NCBI GenBank assembly: GCA_020055645.1
Contig: CM034549.1
Coordinates: 10,257,501 to 10,321,500 of the forward strand
From: Tomocerus qinae
Lineage: Eukaryota; Arthropoda; Collembola; Entomobryomorpha; Tomoceridae
Length of the DNA: 64,000 nucleotides
Direction: 5' to 3'
The notes below the pieces were generated by a model. It was given only the letters and a program-made list of their open reading frames with translations. It was not told the origin of the DNA and did not search any database. Position numbers and translations under genes: made by a program. Shown here piece after piece: positions 1 through 12,393 of this stretch (position 1 is the first letter of the stretch; every line of letters begins with the position of its first letter).

Positions 1-35
1 TATCTTTTCTGTAATTATAAATTGCGATTTTCTAG

Positions 36-925
36 AATTGCTGGTGTCACGGGTCATTATATGAAACAGTCGACTGGAGAATTGTTAGGCCGAATCACCG
101 CGCTGGATCCCTCAGGACTTCAGTTTCACTTGTATTCCGCTTTATCTGACAAGTTAGACAAAGATGATGCCAAATTCGTGGATGTTATTCAGTAAGTAAA
201 AATATTTAAATTTGTGAATAAGCATAATTATTATCTGTTGTATTGAAATCTGATTTGCAATTTAGTACGGGTAATGGACCGTTTGGTTACGTAAATTCCA
301 TTGGAGCTGTTGACTTCTATCCGGTAATATTTTACTACATAGTTGTTTATTGCTGAATGCATGCGGATTTGATGCATCTGCAATATACAATCAGAAATAT
401 ATTAAGAATGTTGTCTTTCATTTAGAACGGAGGTAGCTATCCTCAGCCAGGATGTAAAGCTCCAGTAGATTTGCAACGGTAAATAGATACATATTGAAAA
501 ATACTTGACAATATTAACGCATAATCTTATCCAATTAAATCCAAATAATTCAATTTTTGTGTTTATAGGGATATGCCAGGAATTCCAGGTTTGTTTTCGC
601 ATATATAGATACGTTATAATTTGAAGAATCAACTTGTAATCTTTTAGGTTGTTTTGTTAGGTTCTTGCTCTCATAATAGAGCATGGGAATTCTTCACTGA
701 TTCGATTTACAATCACAATATCTATGCTTGTCAAGCTTCATCTTGGATAATTTACAAAATGAAAAACTCATGCGTTAAAGCTGTTCTCTTTGGACAATTC
801 ACACCACCAAGGTTGGCTTTTTATTCTACATACTTAAAGTGTATGCTCAATTATAAACCGAGATGTGCCTTTTTCATTACAGTGCAAGAGGTGACTATTT
901 CCTGGAGTTACACAGGAAAGACTGA
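36..925 (+). CDS. Pancreatic-lipase-like secreted lipase, 3' part
   Basis: Six coding exons read at 36-191, 266-323, 426-478, 569-588, 661-811 and 883-925; all junctions keep phase and the stop is TGA at 923-925. The peptide shows the alpha/beta-hydrolase lipase landmarks in order: a GRITALDPSG stretch whose Asp matches the catalytic Asp of pancreatic lipases, then KFVDVIHT, then a VDFYP-NGG-QPGC block, then GSCSHNRA whose His matches the catalytic His, then spaced cysteines. The nucleophile Ser (GHSLG) must lie in the exon left of base 1, so the gene is cut by the window edge and not broken. Expected role from the family: a secreted lipase or phospholipase A1, or a non-catalytic yolk-protein relative; the retained Asp and His favour an enzyme. 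Exon 569-588 is only 20 bp. No polyadenylation site was assigned. Confidence 0.88.
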
Positions 926-2515
926 GTGAAATCTCCAGACTAAATAGTACCGAAGTACTCCAGTTAAACAAATGTTCATAAAATTACTCCGATTTATTTA
1001 AGTTGAAGAAACTTGTAATCGATGGATTATTGAAGTGTTCCTTCTTAGAATAGCTTGCATGATAGCAACTATAAAATGTACATATTATATAAAGTTACAA
1101 ATGATTGATTTTATGAAATATTTTACAAATGGTAAATCGAATTGTATTTTTGATATCAAAACATTTTCCTCGTTTATTTCTTTAAGTTATTATAATTATT
1201 ACAATAGTTTATGACACAGCGTATCAAACAATAAATCGTTTTGTAAAAAAAGCCTGAGAAATATATCTGACTTTTCTACTTATGGTCTCAAAATACTATA
1301 AACTACCTTAAATGTTATACTACATTATACATTGAGTGCCAATAGAAAACCAATATAACAACCTTTAATCTGCATACTTTTATATAGGACAATTTACGTT
1401 CAATTTTGTTAAGTCTATTTGAGTATTCATCAACAACTATTACGAAATTTTTAAAGAAATAACGTGCCAAAGTTTTGAATATTATTTTATAGAAAGACTT
1501 CATATGTTAACTTTAATTAGATTGATTAATTACATTATAAATTAGTAAAAATTATCAGGTGGGCAGAAATAAGTATCAAAACTGTACTCTCCGCATATGC
1601 ACATTGTTTAAACCTGAAGTAAATGTAAATACAGGATTTTTTATATGTAAACTAAATTACAAGGAATAATTATATGCCTGCTATTCAACAAAATCAGCGT
1701 AATAACAAATCAAATAGTATACCTCTACAATTTGATAGAATAATATATGTAAATATAATTGCTATTTAAATATACAGAGAGAGACAGGAGGGGAGCCATT
1801 TATGCCTAGCACAAAGGCACGAAGTATAGTTAAGAAATACCAAAAAAATCAAGTCTTGTTATTTCAATGTAATCACTCGTCCGTTCAGCAGTAGGGCTAA
1901 CTGTTATACTTTGTCAGCATTCTCACAGATATTCATTCAATAATAATAAAAATGGAACAATAATTTTGCATGTAAAAGAAAACTATACGTATCGTTACAA
2001 AGTGCAAATAACCAAATTAGTAGGAATTATCAAGGACTAGTTTTCTACCAAATCAAGAATACAAAAAATGTTTTATGCAGACATACTCGTTATATATACA
2101 AAATCATCGCACTAAAAATCACACGACATGCCTTCAGATTTCTATCTTTATCGATTCGGAGCAAATCAGATATCCATGGTCTTCGCCGTACTCGTACTGT
2201 CTCGTACAGGTACGTCAAACAGCATTAACTTTCTATTCTGAAACAAAAATTAAGATAAGTATATTATTTTCGGTACCTAATGAAACAAAAAGCTAATTAC
2301 TAGTGAAGACAAGGAGGACTTGAAGGAAAATCTAACTTACGTTGACTTTACAGTTGGACAGGCCGGGGATCCGAAGAGTTATGCTGAAAATTAATCATGG
2401 GTATCTGATTTGCTATCCTATCCTAGCAAATGATTGCTTCTGCCGACGAACTATGAAATAAATGACAGGTACATTTTCAATGATTGCTTGACTTTTTCAT
2501 ATATTATAATATAAT
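926..2515. other. Intergenic, nothing recognised
   Basis: AT-rich spacer between the 3' end of the lipase (+) and the 3' end of nicastrin (-), so the genes converge. Short open frames here (for example 2075-2296) have no recognisable motif and no splice context. It must hold both 3' UTRs. Confidence 0.6.
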
Positions 2516-4615
2516 TTATGCTAATTGTTCATAATAAATAGAATCACGGATCACAGAAGCAACAGCGGACCTTGAACTAAAAATGATGTCTGACTTGTGA
2601 TTTGCCCATCCAACTATGACAAAGCTGACGATAAATAGGGCAATGCCGAAGCAAAGAGTGAGAAGCTCATGCTGGAGTGACGGCTTCAAGAAAACTCTGA
2701 CTTGCAATTTCTGCCAAATTGATTCTGACCAAGTGGAATAATTCGCACTCTTCCAGTCATAGTCTTCAATTACGAATGCCGGACTCAAGGCTTCACTTGT
2801 ATTTACAGTTGTCTCATAACACGTTTTATTTAACCAGTAATAGTCAATATGTGCTTTCTGCTCGTCTTCCTTACATTCCGTTTCAGTCTTGTTCACAACG
2901 TTTCCTTGATAGTACACCATCACACTTCTTGTGAGCCTAGTCACCATATTCTGCTGTAATCTAACTCCAACGTACAACTGGAGAAATTCAGGTAGTTCTC
3001 CTTCTTTCGTCGTAACATTCTCAAAAGTCTTGCATTTTCCAGTTTTTAAGTAGCAGTTCAGTAGTTCATCAACAGTTGTTACGTCTGGCTCAAATGTTGG
3101 CGGAGTAGATTTGACTTCGGTAAGTTTCCATACAGTGTTGGCTATAGTTGCAGCCAAAGATGATATCCTGCGCTGAATGGAAGTGGGAGAGGAATCTTGG
3201 TAGACATATCCTAAGTTTGCATCTGTGTCGAATACGCTATTGTAGAATGTATTCCTGAATTTTCCTTTGTGATTTGTTACGACAACTCCTGGAATATCAG
3301 GATTTACTCGAAGAAAAGACTGAAAGCTTGCTGGAGGCAATCCCATGTCGTTCTTAGCAACTGCCTCAAACGTAAGATTAACAGACTTCCCAATTACTCG
3401 GATGTCCTCCACGAGAGACTTTGTATCATCCTGGGACGACGGTGAAGTGAACCAATTTTGATGCAGAAAATATGTATCAGTGTTAGTAGCAACTTGCCCG
3501 ATTTCTATAAAATACATTATATTTTCCAATCTTAAAATGGCAGGATCCGTGGTGGAGTTGATGTCGATTTTGTAGGGAAAATTTCCTTGTGACATGTCAT
3601 ATACTATTCTACTGGATCCGATGTAATCAAAGGCTTCTCCTTGAAAAAAGATGAAATATATATTATCAACCTTCTTTGATTCCAAAAGCTGCTCTTTCAC
3701 AGTTGACAAGTGCTTTAGAACTGCTAAAACAGTTGCAATTCCTGTAGCTGCGCTGTCTGCCCCAGGAGTTATCTTTTCAAACATGGAAGAAGCGTCCAGA
3801 CGAGCTCCAATGACAATAACGGATTTTTCCCGATACGGAGTGGACTGATTAACGGTTACAAGTGGAGCATGTACATTGAAACTACCCAAAGGATCGCAAA
3901 CTTTTGAGGCGCCGGGAGTTAAACTTAAAATTTTGCTTCGTCTGATGCATGTAGGGGTGTCTACAGCCCCCAACATGAAGGATTGCAGTTGGGCAGCACA
4001 TAAAGGCCAATCCCTAGCAGCTCCATCCACAGCTTGGTTGAAATTATTGTAGCATTTCTTAATAAAATCAGCATCTGTGTTATTATGGACATAGAAAACG
4101 GGGAAATCCCAGTCATCCCAGAGCATCCCATTTCCCTCATCATTCCATTTTGGACAATACTGCATGTCTGTAGTCGTTGTGTTGAAAAACCCAAATCCTC
4201 TGTTAGGGCACTGTGATTCTGTTGAGAAGTGATTCAATTTGGCAGTGCCATTGATTTCTATTGATTCCACGAGTAGTACTCCCGCAACTCGGTCGTTGGA
4301 TTGGAATTTTCTCATGTATTCCGGAATGAAAGTTTCGGGACCCATAACTACAATATAAGGGGAATGAGGTCCATCCTTTAGAACCCAATTCAAAGATTCG
4401 GTGTCGCTGACTATGTGGAGAACACCAGTGTCCCCATTTAAAGACTTTGAAGCACATCCTATTTGATGGGTTCCATTAAACCGACGGAAACAAGCTAAAG
4501 CTCCGTCAATTCTTTCGTAAATTTTTGAATACGTCGTTCTTTCAAGTGCATAAACTCCAAAAGAAAGTGTAAGACTCAGAAATGCCAAAATAACCAACTG
4601 ACAGCTCTGCTTCAT
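2516..4615 (-). CDS. nct: Nicastrin, gamma-secretase subunit
   Basis: A single 699-residue frame, about the usual length of nicastrin. Residues 1-23 form a signal peptide. The M28-peptidase-like ectodomain contains GEAFDYIGSSR at about 326-336, the conserved DYIGS motif with the upstream Glu of the substrate-binding pocket. A membrane span lies at about 651-670, followed by a short cytoplasmic tail. Many N-x-S/T sites fit a heavily glycosylated type I protein. Known role of the family: substrate-receptor subunit of gamma-secretase (with presenilin, Aph-1 and Pen-2), which cleaves Notch and other type I proteins in the membrane. The coding region has no intron, unlike its neighbours. On the minus strand a good 3' splice site (ttttacag) sits a few bases before the ATG, so an upstream non-coding exon is likely and a recent retrocopy is less likely. 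There is no in-frame damage. Confidence 0.95.
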   Translation of the reverse strand: MKQSCQLVILAFLSLTLSFGVYALERTTYSKIYERIDGALACFRRFNGTHQIGCASKSLNGDTGVLHIVSDTESLNWVLKDGPHSPYIVVMGPETFIPEYMRKFQSNDRVAGVLLVESIEINGTAKLNHFSTESQCPNRGFGFFNTTTTDMQYCPKWNDEGNGMLWDDWDFPVFYVHNNTDADFIKKCYNNFNQAVDGAARDWPLCAAQLQSFMLGAVDTPTCIRRSKILSLTPGASKVCDPLGSFNVHAPLVTVNQSTPYREKSVIVIGARLDASSMFEKITPGADSAATGIATVLAVLKHLSTVKEQLLESKKVDNIYFIFFQGEAFDYIGSSRIVYDMSQGNFPYKIDINSTTDPAILRLENIMYFIEIGQVATNTDTYFLHQNWFTSPSSQDDTKSLVEDIRVIGKSVNLTFEAVAKNDMGLPPASFQSFLRVNPDIPGVVVTNHKGKFRNTFYNSVFDTDANLGYVYQDSSPTSIQRRISSLAATIANTVWKLTEVKSTPPTFEPDVTTVDELLNCYLKTGKCKTFENVTTKEGELPEFLQLYVGVRLQQNMVTRLTRSVMVYYQGNVVNKTETECKEDEQKAHIDYYWLNKTCYETTVNTSEALSPAFVIEDYDWKSANYSTWSESIWQKLQVRVFLKPSLQHELLTLCFGIALFIVSFVIVGWANHKSDIIFSSRSAVASVIRDSIYYEQLA

Positions 4616-6532
4616 TTTTAATCTGTAAAATTACAAACAAAATCACTTCAATACTAGAATCATAATAAAAGCTTTTGCTGAACGGTTATAACCTTTTACG
4701 CCCCACATTTACATAAACCTCACAATACTCTCTAAAACAGATAACAAATAACAATGATAAGATAAAAAATATAAATAGTCTCTGCTTAGTGTGCTTGGTA
4801 TGTAGTGCCACATCTACCCAATACCGAATTGATTTAACCAACATAATTGTGAAAAAATGTGGCAACATATGCTTTCCCAAAATTACACCATACACACTCA
4901 CAAACTGTATACAATACAGAATAAAGAGTAAGGATTTTCATATTATAGACATGTAATTTGGCTTGGCATAAATAATTTTACTAATAGGCAATTGAGCAGA
5001 AATATTTTCTTTGCGTAGTTAGATGGTAGTATATCTGTCCAAATCACGCCATGTAGATCATGTAGATGTGTCTTTCTGTAGTCTATACATGTCATAATAT
5101 TATCAGTCATAACAGTAATATACAAGAGTGATGCAATATAAATTATTATTGTGCAAATTGAAGAATATTATTGGATTTAAAAATATGATATACCTGTAAA
5201 AAGACTACAAAAACGTCAAAATTGGGTGGTTGGTGAAACCGGACTGTAGAAACAGGCCAGACCGGATGTAAGACCAAATCACAGGTTCACTAAAAATGAA
5301 AATAAAAACAAATCAATAAAAAGGAGACCAAAATGCAAATAAAAGAAATGGTAATTAATGTAAATATATAAATGTAACTAATAACTAAACTAAACTACTG
5401 TCTAATGCTTAAAAACAATGTGAATGTAACATTTACTGTGTGTATTCCAAAAGAAGTTTTCGATTGAATTCTGGTGATTTTTACAAACAAAATAACAAAA
5501 CGAATAATAATAAATTGTCATCCACTCCTCTTTCCTTCCTCCAAGCCTCCAAGAGCAAAGCAAAATTCGTATCTGTCAGCCAAAGCCACTGAAGATTCAC
5601 CCACCATTCACAAAAACTGCCATTTGCACTTTGCACAGAACTCTTTTGAATCGGTAGAAACAACCGCCCTTCAATCTGACATAACGATCTCATCATTTAC
5701 TCTTCCATTTCATTTCGCCGCCGTAATTTCAGTAAGTATTGCAAAAATGAAAAGATTGGTGGTACATATTCGTACATAGATAGATATTAGATATGAATGC
5801 TCTGCTGTCTTCAAGTTCCAGCTCGGTTTTGTAAAAGAAAAAGTTTTAGGTCTAAAAGGTCTATCTCAGTTTTCAAGGCATTTTATCACGCCCATCCTGG
5901 ACGAATTCTTATTGCAGATATTTTGTTTAGGAGAGAGAATCAGACTTATGTTTCATGTAATACAACAGAATATTGACGCAAGAACAATAATTTATTAAAC
6001 TCCAAACTCAATTATTGTTCCAATGTTCCAAATCAGATTTAATAGTTTTCCGATGCCAGTCTGTTTAACATATACAGACAGATATAGTAGACTTGGTAGA
6101 ATCAAAAGTATGGGTAGAAGAACATAATGCACAGACAAATTTAAGATTAGCAACTAACATGAATTTGTAATTTTTTCGCAAACACAGGCAGCAATGTTTC
6201 AAATCAAATACATAAATACAAATAAATGTATACCCCTTTATAAGTTAAAGTATACTAGTCACCTCACCACAGTATTAACTTTGCATTCTTAAATGTAGGT
6301 TATTGAGAAATTAAACTTGGAACTAGTGAAACCCTTATAGTACTACATAGTGAATAATCAATATTTTTGAAATTGGTAATTGCCAAATATTTTGATGTAA
6401 ATGTTTTGTTGCTTTTGTCATTCAATGTATGCAAACTTGCAAGCAAACGTGATGGGAACATTACTAATTATGTAAACTTACTTTGCATCTATATACTTAC
6501 AAATGGTTTTAGTGTACAAATAATAATAATTC
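4616..6532. other. Intergenic, probable nicastrin 5' region
   Basis: Holds the upstream side of nicastrin and the 3' side of the SmydA gene. The stretch at about 5520-5740 is richer in G+C than its surroundings and includes CpGs (gccgccgtaa near 5717); it may carry the nicastrin promoter and a non-coding first exon, but I cannot place a donor site. Nothing else is recognised. Confidence 0.4.
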
Positions 6533-8851
6533 TTAAAGAACTTCTTCGATGTAAGAATCCAAATCGGGATTTCTGTCATCTTTCAAAGCACTCGACGCTT
6601 CTTCTCCATCTTCTTCCAACCTTTCCAAATAGTTTTTCAGAATTGTCAGTTCTGCTTTAGCTCCGTGTCCTCGTTTCCTTTCTATTGAATTCTCAGGTTC
6701 CCATTCGAAGACTTTTATGACTTCAATAAGCCATCTTCCACAAGGCTAAATGGGGGTTGTTAAAATCATCACACACAAATTGTAATTCACAACTATTTCT
6801 TTTCAAAACTGAACTGGATAATTTTGGTCATTTGTTTAACTTTTGATAAAGTTTGATAAAAAAATCTACCCACCATTAATTCTTCTCTATGCTGTTGTAG
6901 CGAGATCTCTCCAACAGATTGCCGTAATTTCGAAAGCATGGTGATTGACGCTTGTAGTTCATACATCATCAAAGCCCTTAAGCGGTTGTAACCTTTCAAG
7001 GAAAAGAGTGAATTTAAAATACATTTTCATTATAACAATGCAGAGTATGAAAATCGTTTTACCCGGAGCGATAGTATTGAAAATCTCTAATAATTCTTTG
7101 CACAATTGTATTTTCCTCATGATTTTCTTTGGTGGTAAAGCTGGTAGAGGCTCTTCAGGAGTTCGTCCATATAATTGAGCGAGGCCAACTTTAATTTCTA
7201 AAAAGTAGAAATGATTAGGGGCCAAAGTTTTCTGAAATTTCTTGATGAAATCTTCCTCTGGGACAATAGTTCCTCTTTTTGGTTGTAACTCTTGCAATTC
7301 CCGACCAACTTTTTCCATGACTGATGAAACATAACCAACTGGGTAGGTCTCTAAGCACGTATTACATTTCCATTCGCATTGTGCATCGAAAGGATCTTCG
7401 GGCATAATCATTCCGACCTTTCCAGTTTCATCCACATTTCGTTTGTTAACACAAGAAGGCTGCTGACACAATAAGGAGCTGATGTGGGTGCCGAGTTCAG
7501 ACGGGTCACAACAACGCATACATTTACAAGTAAAGAATTTCGTCATTTGCAAGAAATTCACACGATCATTAGTTCCCCACAAAGGATCCACGTAAGCTAT
7601 TGAAAGATGATCTCCTTTCTTGATTGCTACAGATGCTCTTATAATTATTGACTTGTCACTAATGTTAATCGTCTTCACACAATTGGGGCGGCAGTTGTGT
7701 TCAAAAAATGAAGCATTATTGTAAATTCCTGAGAAAGGACACAAAGGAATAATAAATATAACTTTCTAGACTTTAAATAACTTAAATCATTTACGATACT
7801 TAATTTCAAATTTTAAATTATCCGAAGAATGAATTTTTCGGACTGACAAATAATAGTCTTACCAATAAGCCTTCGGCCAACCTCGTCTTTGGGTGTAGCT
7901 AGCGGAATTTCATGTCCGTTAGTTTCAATGACCCCAATAACCTTGAGAATCCAATCTTCGGTAACATCTCCCCTTTTAAAAAAGTTCTGCACAAGTCTCA
8001 CAGTAGTTTGAATATCAGTTTCTCTTTCTTGTTTTGCATTTGCATGAGCGAAATCCAAATCCGATTTTTCAGTTTCATTTTTTGGTTTTTCATCTTTCTC
8101 AGGTGTCTTGAAAGCACAAGACTGCAAACTTAAAAGTTTATTTAATCTTTCCGAATCTAAAGAAAGAGCCCTTAAAACCCCGATTGGTCTGTATATCGGG
8201 TGCTCCTGGTTAAAATTCCGAATTTTAATTCCTCCACGAGCAGATGTTAATTGACATTCGTAGTCGTGCACAGAAGAGTCAGAAGCTTTACACTTTTCTG
8301 AACCACACATAGGCCAACCGCAACCTTTTGGACAAGGGTGAGGAGTTGCGTCAGGATTGGAGAGAAATCCTTTGAAATCTGCAATAAAATATTATTTTTC
8401 AGCATTAAAACATATGAAAACCACGACAGAATTTATATTCAAGGCACTAATGCATAAGAATTATTCAAATTATACCATCATCAGTGGATTCGTCCTCATC
8501 AACTTGAAATTCAGCATAACATTTGAGACAAATAGGCATCGTCACCTTTGGTGGAGTCACTAAAAGGGGCTTCTCCTCCATAATAATTTCTCCAGCTTTG
8601 ATGTCCCTGACAGCCATGAGGAATCTTCCCAGAAGTGGGGATTCGCAAATCTTCCATGGTGAGCACTCACCCTTGTGAATTTTCCAGTGTTGCTTCTGAT
8701 GTTCTTTAGAGCAGTATCCAACAATGTTACAACCCCCACACCGGGATTTTGCTTGGATATTACACACTGGACATTTTATGATATTGCTACTCTCTTCTGC
8801 AGGAGGTGGTGGAGGTGGTGGTGCTGGGGCTTGTTTCTTATTTTTCGGCAT
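6533..8851 (-). CDS. SET and MYND domain protein, SmydA-like
   Basis: Five exons: 8476-8851, 7863-8378, 7063-7728, 6874-6992 and 6533-6745; together 1890 bp (629 residues plus stop), all phases consistent. After a KNKK start and a run of prolines comes a MYND zinc finger (CPVC, CGGC, YCSKEHQ, HW, H, C) at about residues 24-62. A split SET domain follows, with a second Cys-rich segment (CPKGCGWPMC) after it starts, then NNASFFEHNCRPN (the NHS-C-PN motif, here EHN), IAYVDP, and a CKCMRC post-SET zinc site. The C-terminal third is helical. Family knowledge: arthropod SmydA proteins resemble SMYD lysine methyltransferases; targets are mostly unknown and several are thought inactive. Here the usual N-H-S/N of the cofactor motif reads E-H-N, so activity is uncertain. 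The start is the only ATG upstream of the MYND finger in this exon. Confidence 0.9.
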
Positions 8852-9822
8852 TTTTGTTACTTTCTGCTACTATTAGGCATAATAGTTTGAAAACAACTAG
8901 AAATTGGTACTTTGGAACTAAACGAGTATTAACAAATGAACAAAATAACCCGAAATATTTATTTTTTAATTCGAAAAATTATAATTGCGATTGTAGCAGC
9001 TATGTATAACTTGTATGTAATTAACGAAACCTCGTGCTGTACAACTCGGAACTTAGTTACTCTGTTGATCTACTTTATTACCTCAAAGTAATGAAATGAT
9101 AAAATTTCCTTTCAGGATTGCCAATGCACATTAGATACCAGTTCAATTCCCGTTATTTGCTAAAAGGTAGCAGACTGTTCAAGTTCTGTATTGTAGTTTG
9201 TGTGTTGGGTACATTTTTTGTCCTAAATTTCATTTCACTTTCAGGCACGGGTTATTTTTAGACTCCCGGTGATCTTAAAAAAGAAGCCCTCACTCAACCC
9301 ATGTTCATAGTACAAGATACCTAAACGTGATACTCAAATACATATAGCTTGGTTTGATAATTTTGTTGTAGTAAAGCAACTATGTTTTAGTAAGCAGCAT
9401 ACATATTCGTACAGAGTACACTTATTTAAAACAATTGCTACAAAAGTGTTAGATACTTATTTTTTATGTAGTAAGTTAAGTACAGTTTGAAAAGCTTTTT
9501 TTTATTTAGGCAACTATTTTGGTTACAGTTGATAAATGTGACCTTTTTATAGTAAAGATGAAACACAGTAGCAAAGAATAGTTTATTAACACCTAATAAC
9601 TAGTTTGGTTACATTAATAATGAAATCGTACTTTAATCTTCATTTTCTAACTATTTAGTATTTATTTGCTACGTGCGTATTAAAATGTAAATAATACATT
9701 CAGGTCATTCAGGTGGAGCTTAAGAATAAAGTTAAGGTTGAAACTTAAAATGGTTATAGTATCATTGATACAAAGTGAGATGATTTATTATGTTCTGTAT
9801 GTAGAAGCTAAGTTAAACAAAT
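8852..9822. other. Intergenic, nothing recognised
   Basis: About 970 bp between the 5' end of the SmydA gene and the 3' end of the chitinase gene (both minus). It should hold the SmydA promoter. No repeat, RNA gene or coding segment could be supported. Confidence 0.5.
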
Positions 9823-12393
9823 TTAAAAGTCGAAGATTCCGTTAAGATGTACATCGGAAAATTTCGCCTTGCATTTTCCATCTGGAATGTTAGATGGCCA
9901 ATCGCATGCATGTTGCTTGTTGTTCCAAAGAGTTCCTTCGGAACAAGTGTACTCCACAGGGGATCCATAAACACACCAGTAGTACTGCAAAGAAACAAGT
10001 AGGAAATAATATTATTCCATGTAATAAGATGCAATTGAATCTTAGCTAACCTTTTGACAATCAGTTGGATGTGGATGATAAACTGCCTTGGAGCAATCAA
10101 TATCAGTCCCTTGGCCAGGTACAGGGTCGGGGTCTGGTGTCGCTTCTGTTGTTGATTCAAAAGATTCATCTGGAAAAATTGGAATGAATGTGGAACTCGT
10201 ACTTGCAGTAGGTTTCCATCCTATCGTAGTTTGTGTCTGTCCTTGTCCTGTAGGCTTCGGTATTAAAATCGGGACTACAGTTGGATCCGCAGGTGGGTCG
10301 TAAGCAATGTTGGTCGTTGTAGTAGAAAATGTTGTTCGTGGGGTCGTTCGTCTTGTAGTTGTCCACCAAATTGCTGTAGTAGTCCGCGGAGTAGTCAACG
10401 CGGTTGTAGTTGTTCGAGGTGTTGTTGTCGTAGTGGGAAATGTTGTTGTCGTAGTGGGGAATGTTGTTGTGGTTTCAGTTGTAGTAGGAGTAGCTGTAGT
10501 GGTAGGAATAGTAGTAGTAGAAGTCGAGGTGGATACTGTTGGAGGATTCGTTGGAATCTCACTTGGAATTGGCATTTCAGAGGTACACATAGAACTAGAA
10601 ACTGGAGAAGGTGTTGTTGTAGACTCCTCGACGTGAAGCAACGGATTTTCACTGGCGGGTGGTGGAAGAGCCCAATCGGGACGATTGTCTGGTTTTACAG
10701 TTGGTTTTGGTACAGTGTAATTCTGCATTCCATTCCACAGGACATCAATCAGTACATCTTTAGTTCCACAAACTCCGCGGAAGTCATCCATGTCGATAGC
10801 CCAGTTCATAGCACCAGCGTAGCCTTTTTCACGAATCCATTTCATTTTAATATCCAAAGAATCTGCATCTTCGTAGCCGATCCAGTTCTTCCCATTGTAC
10901 ATGTACGGAACTTTTCCCACGCTATCATACTCTCTCGTCCAGTTCCCATATTTCAAACGAAGGCAAATCTTTAATTGGAAAAGAAGTAATATGAATTACA
11001 TTGTTGCATTCAGAACAACTGAAAAATAGATTTTAATCTGCTTGCCTCGTAATAACTCATGAATCCTCTAGCTAAAGTATACTCCCCGGGATCTCCACCT
11101 TCCATCCATTTTACAATGTAAGCCCCAATGTTTGTGTTCTTGATATCTCCAAGTATATACGTTCGTCCGTAAAAAGCTGTTCCGACTACTAGTTTATCTG
11201 CTGGACAACCCATATCCACCCATAACTGAGTTCCGTCATTAACATTTAGAGTTTCATAAACGTACTGATCCAACGGACGTCGGTACAATGGAGTGTGAAC
11301 ATCCGCATAGCCAACCCAGTTTCCACGAAGATCATAAGCCATTACATGGACAGCGTTCATCAAACTAATTTTCAAAACAATTCATTTTTGTACATGAATG
11401 CCCCCGGGTCGGTGTGCCCAGTAAAGGAAGAATATTTTCATAATAATTATTTTTGTACAATGTATTTTAAAGAGTTCGATTGAAATTTCTATTTGGACAG
11501 TTTTAATACAGTGAATTAGTTAAATAGATAAAATAAATGAAGTAATGCCTAATATACCTGCAAAGTTCGGGAACATGATATCCTTCTTGTAAGCGAAATT
11601 TAGCAACTGGGACAGCCATGCTTAATTCCCAATTCTGGTTAACTTTGTTAAAAGTGGAACGGAGCTCCCGTACCAGGTCTAGAAACAGATTTTTGTCCTG
11701 AAACGTTCCTCCACGATCTGACGCTCCAGGGTATTCCCAATCCAAGTCAAACCCATCGAAATCGTATTTCGAAAGGATACCTAAATCAGAAATAGTTGTA
11801 AACAATTTTGAAAGACAGATTGCGTTTCACAAAACATACGGACAACGCTGATGACAAAACTGGCTCTTCGCTCTGCTGTGGACACCATTTGTGAGTACTT
11901 CTTTCCTCCTTCTCCCCATCCTCCTACTGCTAATAGCAGTTTTAGTTTAGGATTTTTCTCTTTCAAAGCAACAAATTTCCGGAAATTTCCTTTTTCTTCA
12001 TCAAGCTGTATTTATATATTGAAAAACAAGTTTTGAATATTTTTTGGCGATTTTTTAAGCAGCAGTGTCAAATGGAGATACAATTACCTCGGGATCAAGA
12101 ACAAGGACCTCCCAAGTGACATTTGAAACACCTACGAATGAGTAAATAACGTGTGTACACTTATCGTAAGGGACATCGTCTACTGTATAGTTTCCTATAT
12201 CCTTTCTGTAAATAGCCCAATTGCTAAAATAACAAACGACTCTTGCAGATTTTCCTCCTTGTCCCTCCACTGGAGGAATGTACAACTCTCTGTCGACATT
12301 CTCTGGATCATATCCGTAAACGGAAGTAAGTGTCACAATTAAAAAAATTAAAGCCAGTCCGAAGTTCCAGAATTTATTTATACTAACTCCCAT
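9823..12393 (-). CDS. Chitinase, GH18 with C-terminal CBM14
   Basis: Six exons: 12088-12393, 11840-12005, 11558-11780, 11046-11364, 10051-10968 and 9823-9984; 2094 bp, 697 residues. The start is the ATG at 12393; the frame is open a little further upstream but without another ATG. A signal peptide covers about residues 1-31. The GH18 barrel follows, with [20 protein letters not shown], the catalytic signature [12 protein letters not shown] (acid Glu present), VMAYDLRG, and [14 protein letters not shown]. Then comes a Thr/Pro/Ser-rich, probably O-glycosylated linker encoded at about 10280-10620. Last is a six-Cys peritrophin-type chitin-binding domain split over the two final exons (DCSKAVYHP to DGKCKAKF). 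Role: secreted endochitinase acting on cuticle or peritrophic chitin. The intron 10969-11045 has a GC donor in a consensus context (gag/gcaagc) and an AG acceptor; the join restores the conserved SYYEIC. Confidence 0.95.

Noticed and set aside
5474..5779. 101-codon plus-strand frame
   Set aside because: No motif, no plausible splice context, Ser/Thr/His-rich chance composition; the region is more likely upstream DNA of nicastrin.
10307..10636. Plus-strand frame of 109 codons, very Val-rich
   Set aside because: It is the antisense of the Thr/Pro-rich linker of the chitinase (ACN codons read backwards as GTN).
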